Part shown: positions 37,690-49,212 of the stretch, in pieces
How the letters are laid out: every line of letters begins with the position of its first letter
Position numbering within the stretch: position 1 is the stretch's first letter
Source of the DNA: Cacajao melanocephalus
Taxonomy: Eukaryota > Chordata > Mammalia > Primates > Pitheciidae
DNA: 64,000 nucleotides
Assembly (NCBI GenBank): GCA_963573385.1
Contig: CAUYLG010063096.1
Span: 53,611-117,610, forward strand
Direction of reading: 5' to 3'
Program-made: the position numbers and the translations under genes
The notes under the pieces: model-generated
Told to the model about the DNA's origin: nothing
What the model saw: only the letters and a program-made list of their open reading frames with translations
Database searches by the model: none

Positions 37690-38080
37690 CGGGAGTCATT
37701 GAGACATAGCGTTTAAAGCTGTGAGAATGGAGGAGCTCATCAAGAATATCGAAGATGATGCAAAAGGGGCCAGGACCGAGGAACAGGGATGCTCAGAGAT
37801 CAGGCAGAGAGAGTGAAGCCAGCCAAGAAGACAGAGCAGGGGCCACCAGTGAGGTGGAAGAAAACCAAAGGGTTGAGTGTCATGGAAGTGAAGAAAAGAC
37901 AAGGTTTCGAGAAGTGGAAAACTATCACAAATATTGCTAACAGGTTGCCTAAGATATAGACAGTGATGTGACCGCCAGACGCTGGACTTAGCAAGGGGGA
38001 GGTCATGAGACACTTCATAGAACAGTTTCAATGGAATCATGGTAGAAGAATCCAGATCGTAGTGGTTCCCAGAGTTAACA
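37690..38080 (-). mobile_element. L2 LINE ORF2 fragment (antisense)
   Basis: On plus it reads 'gccaccagtgaggtggaaga', 'aaaccaaagggttgagtgtc', 'gagacacttcatagaacagt'. These are antisense to the L2 reverse-transcriptase region (on minus 'ggtggcccctgctctgtc'). It is probably the same L2 that is broken at 35612 by younger insertions. Confidence 0.7.
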
Positions 38081-38244
38081 CAGGGCAAAGAAGTACAAAC
38101 CTGAATAACTCAGAAGAAACGTGGCAATGAAAGGAAATGAGAAACAGAGTCCACTTTTTACACCACTCCAGTACCATCCTCCGCTGATCCTCCAGTAACT
38201 TCCTCAATTTTTGGGTCTGATGTTCTTCCAGCAGTTATGACTTT

Positions 38245-38372
38245 TTTAAAAAAATAAAACAAGGTCTTACTCTGTTGCCCAGGCTTATCTCAAATTGCTA
38301 GTCTCAAGCAGTCCTCCCACCTTAGCTTCCTGAGTGACTGGGACCGCAGACATGTGCCACCATGCCTGGCGA
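38245..38372 (-). mobile_element. Alu-type monomer (antisense)
   Basis: 'caaggtcttactctgttgcc', 'aattgctagtctcaagcagt', 'catgtgccaccatgcctggc' cover one antisense arm. Confidence 0.75.
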
Positions 38373-38599
38373 GTTTGGATTTATTGTTATTATTATTTAA
38401 TTTATAAAGAAAAGAGGTTTAATTGACTCAGTTCTGCATGACTTGGCAGACCTCAGGAAACTTACAATCATGACAGAAGGCATCTCTTCACAGGGCGGCA
38501 GAAGAGAAAATGAGTGCCTTACTTTTTAACAGTTTTTCTGTAATTTCTGTGGCATCCTGGATAGAAGGAGAAGTAAACAAGTGTCTTCAGTCTACCATC
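38373..38599. other. Unidentified sequence
   Basis: An AT-rich start then unrecognised sequence up to the split MIR. Confidence 0.35.
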
Positions 38600-38661
38600 T
38601 GAAACCACAAATCTACATGACTTTACGTCCACTATTGTCATTTAATCCTCACCACAATCTT
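38600..38661 (+). mobile_element. MIR 5' part (sense), split by a retrocopy
   Basis: 'gtcatttaatcctcaccaca' is the MIR core phrase. The element is cut at 38661 and resumes at 39568 after an 891-bp insertion. Confidence 0.75.
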
Positions 38662-39163
38662 TTTTTTTCAGTTAAATTAAAAAGTAGCACTCTTTTTATT
38701 ATTCATTTATCAAACCTTCTTAAACATTGAAATGCATTCCTTTTTATGCTCATGTTCTTAAGCAATATGTTTTCTTCCCCTTTTGCCCCTGATTTCCTAA
38801 ATTGTTTTAATGGGTTCATCTCTAAAAATGAAGATCGTTGTATCTTTTTAAACACTACTTAATTTTTATTACCCCATTATCAAGGCCAATGTAGATTTTT
38901 TTTTGTCTTTTGCATGTGAAGTGGATGTCAAAAATGGAGAATTCACCAGCACATTTTAAGACAGCATGAAAAAAGCCCTAAGCAAGCATTTCAGAGCAAT
39001 GACAGGCCATTACATTTTTGAAAAAATAAGTATCATTGGTACTTAAAGGCAGTACTGAATTCCAGAAGTGTATTCTTATACTGGACATTATTCATAATGG
39101 CAAATATAGTTCATTTCCACAGCACTGATTTCCGATATGCAGTTTCTTTCTTTCTTTCTTTCT

Positions 39164-39212
<49 letters not shown>

Positions 39213-39552
39213 TTTCTTTTCTTTCTTTCTTTTTCTTTCTTTCTTCTTTTTCTTTCTTTCGTCTTTCTTTCTTCTCTTTCTTTTTTTTCTTTCGAGGGTT
39301 CAATTTGACTGTTTCGGACTTAAATCTTGAATGTCAGTCAGTGACTCAATCTTTAACGTTACAATCCACAGTAGACCTGAAAATCTAATTGTTTCAAAAG
39401 GAGCAATGATAGCTCGAGAAAGCTCTTGACATTTCAAGAGAAGTACATATACATAGAAATAAAGTAAATCAAAATACATAACTTTGTACATGTTAGAAAT
39501 ATCCAATGTGCCACCAACACAACTGCCCTGAAAAAACAAAAAGTAAAAAAGC
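38662..39552 (-). pseudogene. Antisense processed retrocopy of an mRNA 3' UTR-like transcript
   Basis: An 891-bp insert lies between exact 15-bp copies of cctcaccacaatctt (38647-38661, 39553-39567). Next to the first copy is a T-run (38660-38668). On the minus strand that is a poly-A tail, preceded by an AATAAA signal (38700-38695) 26 nt upstream. This is the hallmark set of L1-mediated insertion of a polyadenylated RNA. No long frame is present, so the copied part is probably 3' UTR; 5' truncation is likely. The parent gene was not recognised. A (GAAA)n array interrupts it. Confidence 0.8.
39143..39293. repeat. Long (TTTC)n tetranucleotide array
   Basis: About 150 bp of TTTC units with several TTTTC/TTC variants, inside the retrocopy. 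The length and purity suggest strong length polymorphism. On the minus strand it is a polypurine GAAA tract. Confidence 0.97.
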
Positions 39553-39567
39553 CCTCACCACAATCTT

Positions 39568-39725
39568 CTGATGAAAACGTTATCATCCCTGTCTGAAAGC
39601 TGAGAAGCCTGAGGTCAGGAAGGGTAAAGTGTCCAACACACAGCTAATCACCGATACTTTAGGTTTCACACCCACATTTCTTTGCCTTCAATGCTCACAC
39701 CCTTTCACTCCAGCATCCTAGACAG
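39568..39725 (+). mobile_element. MIR 3' part (sense), after the retrocopy
   Basis: 'gatgaaaacgttatcatccc', 'gaagcctgaggtcaggaagg', 'cacacagctaatcaccgata' continue the MIR interrupted at 38661. Confidence 0.78.
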
Positions 39726-39929
39726 AATATGGAACACAACATGCTCAGTGGGATGGGTAAGCAATAGAAATTTAAGGTTAAAATACAAAAAACCTATGCC
39801 TCATACTCTTGAGTAATTCTATTATCTTCTATTTTTTCTATTTTTCTTACTTTGGTAGTTTCTCTTGAATGTGTCAGCTTTGTTCAGCTATGCTCAGAAA
39901 ACAAGAAACAGGATCATATCATGGGAAGA

Positions 39930-40075
39930 TTATGGAGCCAAACAGACCTGGGTTTGAGTCCCAGTCCCGGTGGGGCCCTGAGAAAGCCCTGATATTTACA
40001 CCTGTAAAATGGGGTTAAGGTTAATGTGGGCATTAGTGCCAAAATGTGGAAAGTCCTTGGCATTCAGGAGATATT
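39930..40075 (-). mobile_element. MIR SINE (antisense)
   Basis: 'agacctgggtttgagtccca', 'tttacacctgtaaaatgggg', 'aaagtccttggcattcagg' match antisense MIR. Confidence 0.78.
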
Positions 40076-40455
40076 CTTCAAATCAAGACCTTCCCCAGAA
40101 AACATCTTCCTGGTTAATATCCCCACTGCAGGACGCCACTTGGTTTTTAATATGCAAACTTCAAAAACATAGGTATCTCTCTCAATAACGTTTTTTGGCC
40201 AGAATTTATCTAAGGTAAATGTATATTTATACCCCTAAAACACAACACTACATTTTAAACAAAACAATGCGTCTATAAAGTCATGAGAAACATTGCAATT
40301 GCACTTAACACCAGAATCACACCTAGAAGGTTGTGTAAAGCAAAGGGAATGAGGGTTTTTCCAAGCTGCTGGTGCTGAGAGGCATCACGGTGTCACTTCA
40401 TACATTCATTAACAACCATAGTGTTTTAAGCTATGTTTTAAGTATTTTACATCCC
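40076..40455. other. Unidentified AT-rich sequence
   Basis: No repeat or gene is recognised between MIR and Alu. Confidence 0.35.
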
Positions 40456-40745
40456 TTTATTTTTTTTGAGACAGAGTTTCACTCTATCGCCCAGGTTGGA
40501 GTGCTGGATCTTGGCTCACTGCAACCTCTGTCTCCTGGGTTCAAGCAGTTCTTCTGCCTCAGACTCCCAAGTAACTGGAATTATAGGTGTGCACCACCAC
40601 ACCCAGCTAATTTTAGTATTTTTGGTAGTGACGGGGTTTCACCATGTTGGCCAGGCTGGTCTCGAACTCCTGACCTCAAGTGGCCTGCCTACCTCAACCT
40701 CCCAAAGTGCTGGAATTATAGGCATGAGCCACCACACCCAGCTTA
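40456..40745 (-). mobile_element. AluS-type SINE (antisense) with target-site duplication
   Basis: A short T-run leads into a full antisense Alu ending 'caccacacccagct'. agtattttacatcc flanks it on both sides (40441-40454 and 40746-40759). The left arm lacks a few bases near 40503 ('gtgctggatcttgg'). Confidence 0.96.
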
Positions 40746-40889
40746 GTATTTTACATCCTAATGTGATAGTTTATTACATATATAGATGTTTCACTACGTC
40801 TGATTACATTTGGGAAGTTGATTGGTGGATGTGTGCCTTATAACTTTTTCCATTTATAATAACAGAGAAGTTATACTAACAGGAACAAT

Positions 40890-41165
40890 AGGTACAGCAA
40901 GTATTATTAACTATAGAGTTAATAATACCGTAATTCTTTACTTGAAATTTGCGGAGAGTAGGCCTTAAATGTTTTCAATACACACACACGCAACTACTAA
41001 GGTGATGAATGAGTTAACTAATTTGATTGTGGTCATCACTTCACAATGTATATGTACATCAAATCATCACATTGTGCACCTTGAATTTTATTGTATAGAT
41101 TCAATTGTATATATCGAATCTATAATCTATACAATTACACTTCAATTAAGCTAAAAAAAAATAAA
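40890..41165 (+). mobile_element. L1M 3' end (sense, L1MA/MB-like)
   Basis: 'gcggagagtaggccttaaat', 'tttgattgtggtcatcactt', 'cacaatgtatatgtacatca', 'cattgtgcaccttgaatttt', then 'acttcaattaagctaaaaaa' with an A tail. Typical of the last 250 bp of an L1MA/MB element. Confidence 0.88.
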
Positions 41166-41242
41166 ATAACAGGAATTGTTTACTGGTTGGTGTGTTTACA
41201 CAGAACATCTAATATTCAGGAACAGGTGATTGAGCTTAAGGT

Positions 41243-41266
41243 GACTCACCTCCGCAGAGGTGAGTC
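41243..41266. other. Perfect 10-bp hairpin
   Basis: gactcacctc (41243-41252) and gaggtgagtc (41257-41266) are exact reverse complements around loop CGCA. The right arm contains a 5' splice-site-like GAG/GTGAGT, but I see no exon context. Confidence 0.9.
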
Positions 41267-44252
41267 TGGCACATTAGCATCGAAAGAAGGCCATTTCCAA
41301 GGAGGAGCAGACTCAGATGCCCCATAGTCAGTTCCTATCAATTAATGCCTTGTAGGGGACCGCTGTCATCTGTTTGGTCACCAAAAACCTGTGTTGCCTT
41401 CTATGTTTGTGCCTCCGCAATGAGACCTGTCACTACAGCAGTCAAAAGTCCCAGATACTGGGTTCTGCAGCCCCTGTGGCAGGTAGGCAAGGTAAGTGGC
41501 CTGGCTCTGTCCCTTACAAGAAGCAGCAGGTCTCTCTGCACAGCATATGTCCTGGCGATGGGCAGTGATGATCATGGTGGCAGGACATCCAGTTTCTAGG
41601 AGCAGGGGCTCTGTTTCCAGCCAGCACCCAGGATTGGAGTGTTGGCAGTGGGCCCTTTAGCAAAGCAAATATGTCTTCCCCAGACGGGTTCAGTGGCAGA
41701 AGTTAGGGTGCTCTACCTGGTTGTGCAACTTCCAAACCACGTGCCCCAGGGCTCAAGGGACACTATCAGCCACCCACTGTCTTGTTAATAAAATGTCTCT
41801 GCTTCACTAGCCAGGGGCAGCTGCTTTTGCTTGCAGCTATGAACCCTGACTGATAAAAGGACCGTGCATTTTCTTGGCTAACGAGGGGATTCCTTTACGC
41901 CGTCTTACCCCCAAACTCTGCTTCTCTTGGCTATATCAAGTACCTAGTGGTCCTGGCCAATGGCCAGTGTGGGCAGAATGGCCTCCCAGTGGTGACACTC
42001 TGAGCCTTGATACCTTTCAGATATCAAGAAATTGGCCACCTTTCTAGCCATGGTGACCTCAGCATCCCCATGCAGAAGTGCATGCTGCTCCCCACTGTAT
42101 CCTGGCTCCATGGAAAACCGTCTCTTTCTCACCACCACCCCACTTCCCCAGGGACTGCTTGGAGCCTGTGGGTTGCCTTGCTGCTGAGTATGGGAAAGGA
42201 GACAAAGAGGTAGGAGGAGCACATGCTGAGAAGTTCCCCAAAGCATCTAGGAGAGGCTTGTCTCTCATTAACACTGGTTTGCAATTCTCTGCCCAAAATC
42301 AGACCAATCTGTCATCACCCTGGGCTGACACAGGATGAATCAGACCCCGCAGATCTGGGGACTCCCCAGTGGGCCCCCCAGCTACCCTTGGCACAGACAC
42401 CCAAAGCCACTGAGCAGACAAGCCCAGGAGGGATTTCTAACCAAGACCCTGACAAATACCCAAACCCAACACCAACAGCCTCCTCCTCCGTCCCCTGGGC
42501 CTCTAGACTGTGGGTCTTTTCGTTCATGTATGGCTGTGTCTGAGAAGCCTGGTGCCTTTCCAGAAGGTTCCTCATGCTAATTATACATGTGGTCTGCTGA
42601 GAAGACTCATGCTGACTTTCGAGGTCAGAGACAGCGAAGGCTACATAGCAAGAGACTGTGCTTCACCCGCTCCTGTGACCATCGGGTTCTCAGATCCACC
42701 ATCCTTTCCAAGGAGGCTTCTAGTCCCAGCCTTATCCCATGGATGTGCCGCAACTTCCTTTGGGTAAGGACATAGATGTAATCTCCCTGAGAGAGTGAGG
42801 CCCAGTGAGGGCAAGAGGGACTCCCAATGTGGCAGAAGAATTTACATTTAGCCAGATTGTGCCAACTCAGGGCTGCTGGTGCCAATGCTGGTGACACGTC
42901 CACATTGGCCATTGATGTCATCATCCACGCTGCTTACTCTTTAGAGGACAAAGGCCCCCATTTCCTCCTTTCAGTTCTTCCTCTTTCCACCAACAAACAA
43001 AGCATTCTTTGGAGGTTTATAGTTCTCAAAGGACTCATCAAGGCAAAGAGTGAGAAGTTATCATCACTAGAACCTAGACAACAAAAGGATGTCTTAGCTC
43101 TGCTCTCTAAGAAGTGGCTTACTCTCCAAACAAGATTTGTGTTGCTCTGTTTATCATCTCTTCCATCACAAATTAATTTCTCCTGGTGAGGCTGGTCTGT
43201 TCCAAAACTGGGATATCTTCCCACCCATGGGGACAGATGGCAGGGGTGGTGGGGTGGGAGCAAGCTGGAGTTACCATGATGTCCACTGATGCCTCAGAGG
43301 CCAGAACAACACATCCCTTGCCAGGCTGTGGGAGGTGGCCACTCAAAGCCAACTCAGTCCACTCCCTACCACATCCCTTTCTGGAGCTGGGAGTGATGAG
43401 AGTCCCTAGAATGCTCTGTCCTCATCGTTTCTGATGCCAAACATTTCTCTTTAGTGTCCCGGCCGCAAGCTGTAATGTTGGAGAGATGCAGGGCTTTAGA
43501 GCCTGCCCCCAGCCCCTCCTTCTGCAGTCAAGGTGACCCTACTTTACACCCAATGCAAAGGCAGAAGGCAGAAGGTCACGCAGAGATGTGGTCTGGGATG
43601 TGGTGTGCAGAATGCACCTGGGATCCATATATGGGCCTTTTTGGCCCAGCCTGAAGCCCAGCATGTGATATAAAGTAGAAAAATGACTGGAAAGCTCCCA
43701 AAAGCTGACCCTGCAACTCTGAATTCTCCCCGGCAAAAGTCTAGCCAGTGTCCAGAATGGATGAGAAATAGGTCAGTGGCCTATTGGTTTTCAAGTCCAA
43801 CTCTGATGCTCATATACCCTGATAGATGTCAAGGCACCCGGATGGAGTCAGAGTTGCAGCGACTCTGATGCTGAGGAGGGTCCACAAAGCAGTGAGTACA
43901 TCAGGACACACTGAACTTAATGGAAACCATCTGGTAGACCTCTGACAACATCTTTTTCAGCTTTGCTGCTACTGAGAAAACACAAGGCCATTATTTCTCT
44001 CCACTTTGAAGCAGCTACAGTTCATTCTGTATCCACAATCCCTCTCTCTCCCTCTCTCTCTCCCCGTCCCCCACCCCAGGTCTCCTCTCCTACAAGGAGT
44101 AGACACTAGGCCCAAGCTGATTGGTGGGAAACACCAGGTGGACTGTGAGGCTGGGGTCCATGCAAGTGGTGCCATAGAGAGGAAGCCACAGGAACCACCA
44201 GCCTTCGTGGAACCAGGAGGGAGACACATGGACCACTTTGGGTGAGGGAGGC
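41267..44252. other. 3 kb with no firmly recognised repeat or gene
   Basis: Mixed GC sequence with many short overlapping open frames (maximum 120 codons, 42827-43189 plus) lacking known motifs. An 'aataaaatgtctctgcttc' near 41790 followed by 'ctatgaaccctgactgata' is reminiscent of an LTR end. A CT-rich tract lies at 44040-44076. Confidence 0.4.
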
Positions 44253-44617
44253 TGTTAGGCTGAATAATTCCCTCCCACAGATGTCCATGCCCTAGTCACT
44301 AGAACCTGTGAATATGCTGCCTTACACGGTAGAGGAGGCTTTGCAGATGGGATTATGTTACAGATCTTGAGATAAGGAGATGATCCTAGAGGATCTAGGT
44401 GAGCCCAATGCAATCACAAGGTCCTTACAAGAAGGCAAAGCTGGGGGGCTTTAGAAGCTGGAGAAGACAAGAAAAAGGATTCTCCAGAAGACTTCAGAAG
44501 GAATGTGACCTTGCCAACACCTTGATTTTAAACTTCTGACCTCCAGAATGGTAAAAGAATAAATTTGCGTTGGTTTAAACCACTAAATTATTAGCAAATC
44601 AACAGGGAACTAATCCA
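44253..44617 (+). mobile_element. Ancient MLT1-like MaLR LTR (sense)
   Basis: 'ggctgaataattccctccca', 'gaacctgtgaatatgctgcc', 'ttgcagatgggattatgtta', 'cacaaggtccttacaagaag', 'cttctgacctccagaatggt', 'gaataaatttgcgttggttt', 'caacagggaactaatccag'. This is a well-known old LTR type; its polyadenylation signal is present. Subfamily uncertain. Confidence 0.7.
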
Positions 44618-46019
44618 GAGATCTCAGGCATGAATTCACAGGACCCAGAGGGAGAACTGGGATGGCTCATGGGCTGCAGTCCCTCAGGTCACAGATCTGG
44701 TCCCACGACATTCCGTGATCTCAAGTAACAAGAAAAGCCTACATCAACTGCTTACACACAACAAGAAGTCCAAAGGCAGGAGGCTCCAAACTTGTTTTTT
44801 TGGGTGACTCAGTGACATGGAGAGGACCTTGGTTCTTCTCATCATTTCCTTCTGCTCATCTCGCTGCTCTCTCAGTCACAAGATGGCTGCCAACATTCCA
44901 GGTGTCACATCTGGGCACGCCATTGCCAAGACTCAGGAAAAGGAGCCATTTCATCTTTGTGACTCTTGTTGAGAGTGAGGAAACCTTTCTCAGAACATCC
45001 ATCCCTCTCTTCCCCACCCCTACACACCAGAAGGACTTCCCCTCACATCTGGCTTGTTGGCCAGAATTATACCAGATGTCCATGCTTCAAGCAACCACTG
45101 GCAGGCAGTATCGGAGCTCTTTGATGAGTCTGGACACCAACTAGGAATTACCCACTCCTCCCCTCCCCCCAAAGCCAGTCTTCCTGAAGCATTTGGCTCG
45201 TGGGCAAAGGGTAGAGACCACAACTAAATTGGGTTGTGTTGGCAAAGAAGAAGGGGATACATCCATGGAGGGTAGGTGCAAAAATGTCTGCTCCACTGGT
45301 GTATGGAGTGGGCTTCGCAGAGACCCAGGAGTGTCTCTCCCTGGTACTGCAGACAGTCCCGGAGCTTACACAGCCTGCGCTTCACATAAAGAGGGCTAGG
45401 ATTGGCTGGGTTGTTTTGGTCACCATGGGGCACCTCTGAACAGCAGTCTTGCCAAGCCACCCTGGAGCCTGAGCGCCCCCTCACCTGGCCCATTGCCTTG
45501 ACCCACATCGTGACGCCTGCTGGAACCATCTGGGTCTCGGGTAGCAGGGCTGGGTTCTGCTAACATGCTAATATGCTGACACTAACAAACCCCACCCGTG
45601 CCTGCGATTGAGATGGGGAACAATTGGGACTACTTTCCTCAGAAAGCGGCCGGAGCCATGGCAGGCCCTTCAAGCCTCATGGATTTCTCCACCAGCCCAT
45701 CCTGTTACCCACCAGATGCAGAGTCTGCTCCCTCAGCCCATTGGCCTGCAGCCTCCTCAGCCTGCTCATGACGTGACAGCGTCTCGAGCTCCCTCTCCAT
45801 CTGAACACACTGTGGAATTCTCCCTGCAGCCCCCGCTCACCTCATGGAAGGCATCACAGTGTCTGTCCCCGTGCAGAGGATTCCTGTGCTCACCTCACCA
45901 TCCCCCTCACCTTGTCCTCCAGGCCTCAGCCACGAAGTAGGAGAGGACGGAGCTAAAACAACAACCAAACAGACTGGGGGTGAAAGGGGTACGGAAAGAA
46001 AAGGAAAATCCAGCTCACT
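44618..46019. other. Unidentified sequence
   Basis: No repeat or gene is recognised. Open frames up to 114 codons have no motif. Confidence 0.35.
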
Positions 46020-46300
46020 GCAATGTAATATCCTGGACTGGTTCTTGGAAAAGAAAAAGGACAGAATAGAAAAACTGAATAAAGCACACTCTGAATAATG
46101 TCTGTGAAGAGTCAACTATATTGAGCCAGTGTTAATTTCTTAGCTTTGACAAATACACTCTGGTTGTGTGAGACGTTAACATTAGGGGGAGCTGGATGAA
46201 GGTGCAGAGAACTCTCTGCTATCTTCACAGCTTTCCCATAAGTATACAATTATTCCAAAATCAAAAGTTTATTCTCTTAAAAAATAAAATAGTGTGAGGC
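46020..46300 (+). mobile_element. L1M-type 3' end (sense)
   Basis: 'caatgtaatatcctggactg', 'gagccagtgttaatttctta', 'gctttgacaaatacactctg', 'gagacgttaacattaggggg', 'ttattccaaaatcaaaagtt'. This is the common end of old L1M 3' UTRs. Confidence 0.78.
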
Positions 46301-46869
46301 CCAGCCAGGTTTCTATGCTTTGTTCCCTCATCACTCCCCATGGTTGAGGAGAATCCTCTGCCATAGCTCCCACCCTAAGATCAATCCTAAAGAGAGAAAG
46401 AAGGACTTCAGAGAGATTTAAAACCCAAAAGTTTCTGGCATGTATAGTTCCTAGGTATTTGGAAAAGGGGGAAAGGTCTGTATGAGAATCAGTGGGATTA
46501 AAGAGGTGTCTTAACAGCAGGAGTTCTCAAAACTACTAATAGGGTCCATGCTTTCTAACTCTCCAAGAAGGGGCTATGTCATGAGGCATTTCTCAACATA
46601 ACAAGACCTGCTTCTCACTTAAGTCACCCTGCAGAACCAGCCCAGCCCAACTCTTGGGTCCTCTGCATCAGCTTCTGCTGCCTTTTCGGCCCCACCTTGA
46701 GGCCTAGTTCTGACCTTAGAACTTTCCAGATGCAAGCCATACCCAGTGTCTCAGTCTGAGAACTGAGTCTTCATCATATCGTATTGTGTTGGCAACCCGC
46801 CTGGACCCAGGCCCTTGAGATTCTCACCACTTCATCTACATCATGAGCCCAAGCACATGGGGAAGGACA
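46301..46869. other. Unidentified sequence
   Basis: Nothing recognised. Confidence 0.35.
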
Positions 46870-46965
46870 GGGCCATCCTTTTTGACAGACAAGGAAACTT
46901 AGTCCCAGGGAGATTACGTCCTTTGTCTAAGGTCACCCCGTGGCCTGTGGCCAAGGCTGTGCCTT
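46870..46965 (+). mobile_element. MIR fragment (sense)
   Basis: 'gacagacaaggaaacttagt', 'cccagggagattacgtcctt', 'gtctaaggtcaccccgtggc' match the MIR 3' core. Confidence 0.75.
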
Positions 46966-47099
46966 AGCCACGAAGTCCACTTTCCCCACTACAGGCCAGC
47001 CCCTCACCTGCTCCCAGAGGAAGTCCCCACAGGCATCCCTGCCTGGGCATTGGGACACATCACCTGACCCGCCATGGCCTTCCTGCCGGCAACCACCTG

Positions 47100-47152
47100 T
47101 CGCGCCACTGCACTCCAGCCTGGCGACAGAGCCAGACTCCATCAAAAAAAAA
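47100..47152 (+). mobile_element. Severely 5'-truncated Alu (last 40 bp plus tail)
   Basis: 'cgcgccactgcactccagcc', 'tggcgacagagccagactcc', then A12. Only the Alu right-arm end is present. No duplicated flank was found. Confidence 0.85.
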
Positions 47153-47639
47153 AAAACTCCCAAAGTGCTTTTATGCTCCACGTGTTTACTTTGAAAAGAG
47201 AGGTCTCATGCACCATGCAAAGACACTGGCCTGTCTCTGATGCTTACTTTGAATTGCATTCAAATTGTGATATTTTCCCTTTCATTCACAGTCCATCCCA
47301 GAAAGATGTTTATCCTCAGTCAAAATCAGCACAGGGAAGTTTGCAATGCAAACGTCGTGAGTCTGTTCCTGAGGGATCTCTTTTCAGATGTAAGTAGTAT
47401 CACATCTAATGTTCAAATAAATGCAAAATGAAGAGCCAAACTAAAAACCTGACCTCACTGGACAAGTATGGAAACTTTTTTTAAAAAAGCTCCTTTATTT
47501 ATTAAACACTAAACTCTAGGACTGCCACAACTTTGGGGTGGCTGCTCCATCTCTAAGAAATAAAAACTGCATGGGTGAAATTACTTCTGACGTGCTGACC
47601 TCACAGCATCTACCTACACAAGAAGAGAGTCCTCAGGAT
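47153..47639. other. Unidentified sequence
   Basis: Nothing recognised. Confidence 0.35.
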
Positions 47640-47940
47640 GCAATCTTTGTGCATGGCTCATGCTTAGGGCCCATCAATTCATTTGCTTCCTGCACCTTCC
47701 AAGCCACTTACATTCATTCCAATTCTCCTTGTCACTCTCCTTGTCTCATTCCCGTGTTTTAATTTTTCCATAGCACTTGTTGCTCTCTGAAATTATTTTT
47801 TAACTATCATTTATTTTTTTAATCTGTCTTTCCACTAGAACATAAGCCCATGAAAGCAGGGCCTTTGCTGGTCTTGTTCACTGCTTTATCTCCAGAATCC
47901 AGAACAACACTCTGCTGGAGTAGAACCTGGTCACAATCAA
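47640..47940 (+). mobile_element. L2 LINE 3' end (sense)
   Basis: 'tttccatagcacttgttgct', 'gtctttccactagaacataa', 'gcccatgaaagcagggcctt', 'ttgttcactgctttatctcc' follow the L2 3' UTR closely. Confidence 0.82.
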
Positions 47941-47984
47941 TGCTGCTCAGGTTAACACCATCATCAGCTTCCACCCTCATGGAG

Positions 47985-48160
47985 AGGCAGGATAGTATCA
48001 GACAACTGACGTTCAAATCCCGGCTCTACTGCTACATAGCTTTGTGTTAGGTCAGTTACTTGACCTCTCTGGGCCTCAGTTTTTCCCATGAGTTAATACA
48101 TGTGAAGCCATTAGGATCTATTACAGTGGAATCAATAAGCACTCATTATTATGATTTAGT
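47985..48160 (-). mobile_element. MIR SINE (antisense)
   Basis: 'gttcaaatcccggctctact', 'gtcagttacttgacctctct', 'gggcctcagtttttcccatg' match antisense MIR. Confidence 0.85.
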
Positions 48161-48629
48161 CAGGGCCAGCCCCAGGCAAACCCTTGCTCAGCTCTGTGGC
48201 TGCTGGCCTGGTCTCTTTCCAGGGCCATGCACCCAGAGCTTCCAGTTCCAACGTCCTCTCATTGTCCCTCCTCGTAAGCTTCTCTAACCCAATGGCCGGA
48301 GGCTAACAAATCTGATCAGTCTAATTGCACCAAAGTATGTGAACAAACCTGCTGTCTCCCTCAACTAAACAGTCACTGGATCCTCCAGGGTCAGCAGCAG
48401 AGTGAGAAGCTCATCATGAGCGGTTGGCCTAAGGCCCAGACCCATGTGCTTAAGAAGTTTTCCCTCTGGGGATCTCCCCATAATGACCACAGCCTCACTC
48501 ATGGCCTCAAATAGGTTGGCTGAAGTACAGGCACAGGCCCCTCAAGCTCCACAGAAGATAGCTGAGGACAGGTTGGAATAGTTATCAACTTTCCTGAGGC
48601 TCAGAGATGACAAGCGTCTTGGTTACTAG
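48161..48629. other. Unidentified sequence
   Basis: Nothing recognised. Confidence 0.35.
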
Positions 48630-48895
48630 GCGCCGTCCTCATGCTGTGTCCTCAGCTGGAACGCTCTCCCCTCTGCCTTCTCCTGGCTACATGTGCTCAC
48701 CCATTAAATCTATGTGGACATGACGCTTCCTCCAGGAAGCCCTTACTGACCCTACCAGTCTGGGTGAGTTCCCTCCCTGTGCCTCTTGAGCACGCCCCTC
48801 TTCGCATAGCGTCACTTGAGTCCCTGAGAGCTGGGCCACTTCAGTCTTACACCTAGCACAGGACCTGGCATGGAATGGGCCTCCAGTCACTGTTT
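48630..48895 (+). mobile_element. L2 LINE fragment (sense)
   Basis: 'cagctggaacgctctcccct', 'gacgcttcctccaggaagcc', 'cttactgaccctaccagtct', 'cctagcacaggacctggcat' match L2 3' regions. The MLT1 LTR interrupts its end. Confidence 0.75.
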
Positions 48896-48902
48896 ACTTC
48901 CC

Positions 48903-49212
48903 TTCAGAATTCATATGTTGAAGTCCTGACTATCAACGGGATAGTCTTAGGAGATGGGGGCTCTGAGGGATGATTAGGTTATGAGGGTGGAGCCCTCATG
49001 AATGGGATTAGTGCCTTATCAAAGGGACTCCAGACAGGATTCCAGTCTGCAACCTGCCAAAGGGCTTTCCCCAGGAGCCGACCCTGCAGGCACCTTGATC
49101 TCAGACTTGCCACCCCCAGCACTGGGAGAAGTATATTTTTACTGTTGTAAACCACCCAGCACTGTGTTATGTCTAGGGTACTGTGTTATAGCAGCCCAAA
49201 AGGACCAGGACA
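48903..49212 (+). mobile_element. MLT1-type MaLR LTR (sense)
   Basis: 'agaattcatatgttgaagtc', 'catgaatgggattagtgcct', 'ggcaccttgatctcagactt', 'gttatagcagcccaaaagga'. The first 15 or so bases and an internal segment are missing. Confidence 0.85.

Noticed and set aside
39088..39388. Ser/Phe- and Lys/Glu-rich open frames on both strands
   Set aside because: They are translations of the TTTC/GAAA array.
47153..47166. 'ctcccaaagtgc' after the truncated Alu tail, resembling an antisense Alu
   Set aside because: Only 12 bp; chance or unresolved.
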